From Sphingomonadales bacterium (GTDB lineage Bacteria; Pseudomonadota; Alphaproteobacteria; Sphingomonadales; Sphingomonadaceae): DNA of 6,017 nt. Location: positions 1 to 6,017 of the forward strand of contig RDXA01000153.1 of the NCBI GenBank assembly GCA_004292705.1, given 5' to 3'. A program made the translations under genes and the position numbers. Positions 4,557 to 6,017 of this stretch are shown in pieces (position 1 is the stretch's first letter; each line of letters opens with the position of its first letter). The notes under the pieces were generated by a model. That model saw nothing but the letters and a program-made list of their open reading frames with translations, ran no database searches and was not told the DNA's origin.

Positions 4557-5383
4557 TGCAGCTGTTCTCGTCCTGGACGGGCAGCGATTTCCTGTTGTTT
4601 TACGGGCTGCTGCTTGCCTTTGCCTGCGGTGCGGCATGGTGGATCCCGGCCAACCTGCGCGAGCCGGGACGGCGCGGGGATTCGAGCGATCCTGAAAGCG
4701 TGGCCCTGCTGGCGGGTGGGCCCGCGCGTTTCACCGATTCGCTGCTGGCCGATCTTTATGTTCGCGGCGGACTGACTGCGCTGGATGGGGGCAAGCTGGC
4801 GGCCGTGCAACAGGGACTGTCGGCGAGCCCGGCAGGCAAGGCACTGCTCGACCAGAGTGGGCCGATCACGTTGGCCGAAGCGCGCAAGCTGATGGCTGTC
4901 CATGCCGAGCGTGTCGCTGCCCGGCTGCGGCGCAGCGGATTGTTGCTCCGCCCTGAGGAATTTGCCCGCCTGCGCTGGCTGTCGATCACGCCCTTTGCGG
5001 CGCTGCTGGTGCTTGGGCTTTATCGGCAGCGGGCAGGGAGCGCAGTGGGCGAGCCGACCGGCTTTCTGGTCATGCTGCTCGGACTGACCGTGGCCTTGGC
5101 TGTGATCCGCTTCATCAAGGGCGATCCGCGCACAATGGCCGGGATTGCCACGGTCAAGCAGCTGCGCGCACAGAATGCCCGCCTGGCGCAAGCCCCCCGG
5201 CCCGAGGAGGCTGCCATGGCGGTGGCCCTGTTCGGCACCGGCGTGCTGGTGGGCACACCGTGGGAACCGGTCCATGCGATGTGCCAGCAGGCCAGCGACA
5301 GTGGCGGTAGCGGCGGTGGTGACAGCAGCAGCGATAGCGGGGGGGGAGACGGTGGCGGCGGCTGCGGCGGTTGCGGGGGCTGA
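4556..5383 (+). CDS. TIGR04222-like multi-pass membrane protein with Gly/Ser/Asp tail ending CGGCGG
   Basis: Protein of 275 aa and unknown function. It fits the TIGR04222 type: membrane proteins with a conserved domain next to a low-complexity C-terminus (family recalled, not searched). Predicted membrane segments are about 9-29 (FLLFYGLLLAFACGAAWWI), 143-156, 166-184 and 220-240. A soluble region of about 110 residues lies between the first two, with FTDSLLADLYVRGGL followed by a helical stretch. After Cys243 the tail is Ser/Gly/Asp, then Gly, ending in two Cys-Gly-Gly units (Cys270, Cys273). The start is ATG 4556, with GGAAGG at 4542-4547 eight bases upstream; a GTG at 4553 is possible. The ATG overlaps the stop of the preceding gene, so the two are surely co-translated and probably act together in the membrane. 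An 8-G run lies in the tail codons. Confidence 0.82.
   Translation: MQLFSSWTGSDFLLFYGLLLAFACGAAWWIPANLREPGRRGDSSDPESVALLAGGPARFTDSLLADLYVRGGLTALDGGKLAAVQQGLSASPAGKALLDQSGPITLAEARKLMAVHAERVAARLRRSGLLLRPEEFARLRWLSITPFAALLVLGLYRQRAGSAVGEPTGFLVMLLGLTVALAVIRFIKGDPRTMAGIATVKQLRAQNARLAQAPRPEEAAMAVALFGTGVLVGTPWEPVHAMCQQASDSGGSGGGDSSSDSGGGDGGGGCGGCGG
5339..5346 (+). repeat. 8-base G homopolymer inside the TIGR04222-like gene
   Basis: Eight consecutive G bases encode part of the Gly-rich tail. Loss of one G would replace the CGGCGG end by an Ala-rich tail stopping at 5396. Gain of one G would give an Arg-rich tail stopping at 5407-5409, overlapping the nitrilase start. The tract is therefore a candidate slippage site. 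Confidence 0.85.
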
Positions 5384-5405
5384 TTTCTCTGCGTAAGCGG
5401 CTGGC

Positions 5406-6017
5406 ATGACCAAGCCCGCACGCTCTTTGGCCGTCGCCGTCGTCCAAGCCGCTCCGATCCCGCTCGATTTCCAGGCCGGGATCGACAAGGCCGTGCGTCT
5501 GGCGCGTGAAGCCATCGACAGCGGTGCAAAGGTGGTGGCCTTTGGCGAGACCTTTCTTGGTGGCTATCCCTTGTGGCTTGATGAAGCCCCCGGTGCGGCC
5601 TTGTGGGATCACCCCGGCACCAGGGCGCTGCACGCGATCATGCTGGAGCAGGCGGTGGTCGCCAATGACGAGCGGTTGCTGCCCTTGCAGGAACTCGCCG
5701 ACGCGAGCGGGGCGGTGATCAGCATCGGCGCGCATGAGCGGGTGCGGCGCAGCCTTGTGAACAATCAGCTGACCTTTCGGCCCGGCCTGCCGGTGCTGGA
5801 TCACCGCAAGCTGGTGCCGACTCACGGCGAACGCCTGATCTGGGCGCGCGGCGATGGCTCGACACTGGGCGTGCATCAGGCCGAGTGGGGCCGCCTCGGC
5901 ACACTGATCTGCTGGGAACACTGGATGCCTTTGGCACGCGCAGCGATGCATAATCTGGGCGAAGATGTGCACGTGGCCGCATGGCCGACGGTGCGCGAGA
6001 GCCACGCGATCGCCTCG
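5406..6017 (+). CDS. nitrilase family hydrolase, N-terminal part
   Basis: Carbon-nitrogen hydrolase that would convert an organic nitrile to carboxylate and ammonia; the substrate cannot be told. The first 204 codons are present and the frame is open to the window's end (typical length 310-350 aa). The triad is visible: Glu48 in FGETFLGGYPLW, Lys135 in HRKLVPTHGERLIW and Cys169 in GTLICWEHWMPLARAAM. The CWEHWMPLAR context is that of true nitrilases (arylaceto-/aliphatic type) rather than amidases or NAD synthetase domains. ATG 5406 gives the standard start, with the first beta strand SLAVAVVQAAP at residues 7-17. No clear Shine-Dalgarno precedes it. It lies 22 bases after the TIGR04222-like gene on the same strand with no terminator between, so co-transcription is likely. 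There is no signal peptide, so it is cytoplasmic. Confidence 0.93.
   Translation, partial: MTKPARSLAVAVVQAAPIPLDFQAGIDKAVRLAREAIDSGAKVVAFGETFLGGYPLWLDEAPGAALWDHPGTRALHAIMLEQAVVANDERLLPLQELADASGAVISIGAHERVRRSLVNNQLTFRPGLPVLDHRKLVPTHGERLIWARGDGSTLGVHQAEWGRLGTLICWEHWMPLARAAMHNLGEDVHVAAWPTVRESHAIAS

Noticed and set aside
4370..5515. 381-codon open frame on the minus strand opposite the membrane-protein and nitrilase genes
   Set aside because: It lies antisense to three genes with clear motifs, spans their boundaries and has a low-complexity composition with no recognisable domain; it is a product of high GC content.

Overview
The window looks like chromosomal housekeeping DNA from a GC-rich alphaproteobacterium, most likely a sphingomonad (Sphingomonadales; an Erythrobacter/Porphyrobacter- or Novosphingobium-like genome). 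The grounds are the FYDLN-type acidic protein placed divergently from aroA, an S16 with a long Ala/Glu-rich tail, a class II (CP4-like) EPSP synthase, and an intergenic element resembling the short dispersed repeats of sphingomonads. The genus is an inference. No phage, IS, CRISPR or other clearly mobile element is visible.

Left part (1-1143): the N-terminal 154 codons of aroA run leftward off the window. A 174-base divergent spacer separates it from a small zinc-ribbon/acidic-tail protein (TIGR02300/FYDLN family). A hairpin and then a complete tRNA-Ala(GGC) gene with encoded CCA follow, and a strong intrinsic terminator (1196-1232) closes this segment.

Middle part (1276-4005): ffh (SRP GTPase), rpsP (S16 with four perfect-length 11-residue repeats in its tail) and rimM (16S maturation factor acting on the 30S head) form the front half of the classical ffh-rpsP-rimM-trmD-rplS cluster. 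These genes link ribosome assembly to co-translational membrane targeting. The ffh-rpsP spacer is AT-rich with a 14-bp tandem repeat, and the rpsP-rimM spacer holds the REP-like element.

Right part (4011-6017): where trmD and rplS would normally come, there are three tightly packed genes on the same strand. They are a GRDP/DUF1399-like protein with a C-terminal membrane anchor, a multi-pass TIGR04222-like membrane protein ending in a Gly/Ser/Asp-rich tail with CGGCGG at its very end, and the first 204 codons of a nitrilase with a visible Glu-Lys-Cys triad. The first two overlap by one base and are probably a functional pair of unknown role. The nitrilase starts 22 bases after the second gene, and its functional link is unproven. 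This accessory module inside or behind a ribosomal operon is the least explained part of the window. No stretch over 300 bases lacks a gene.
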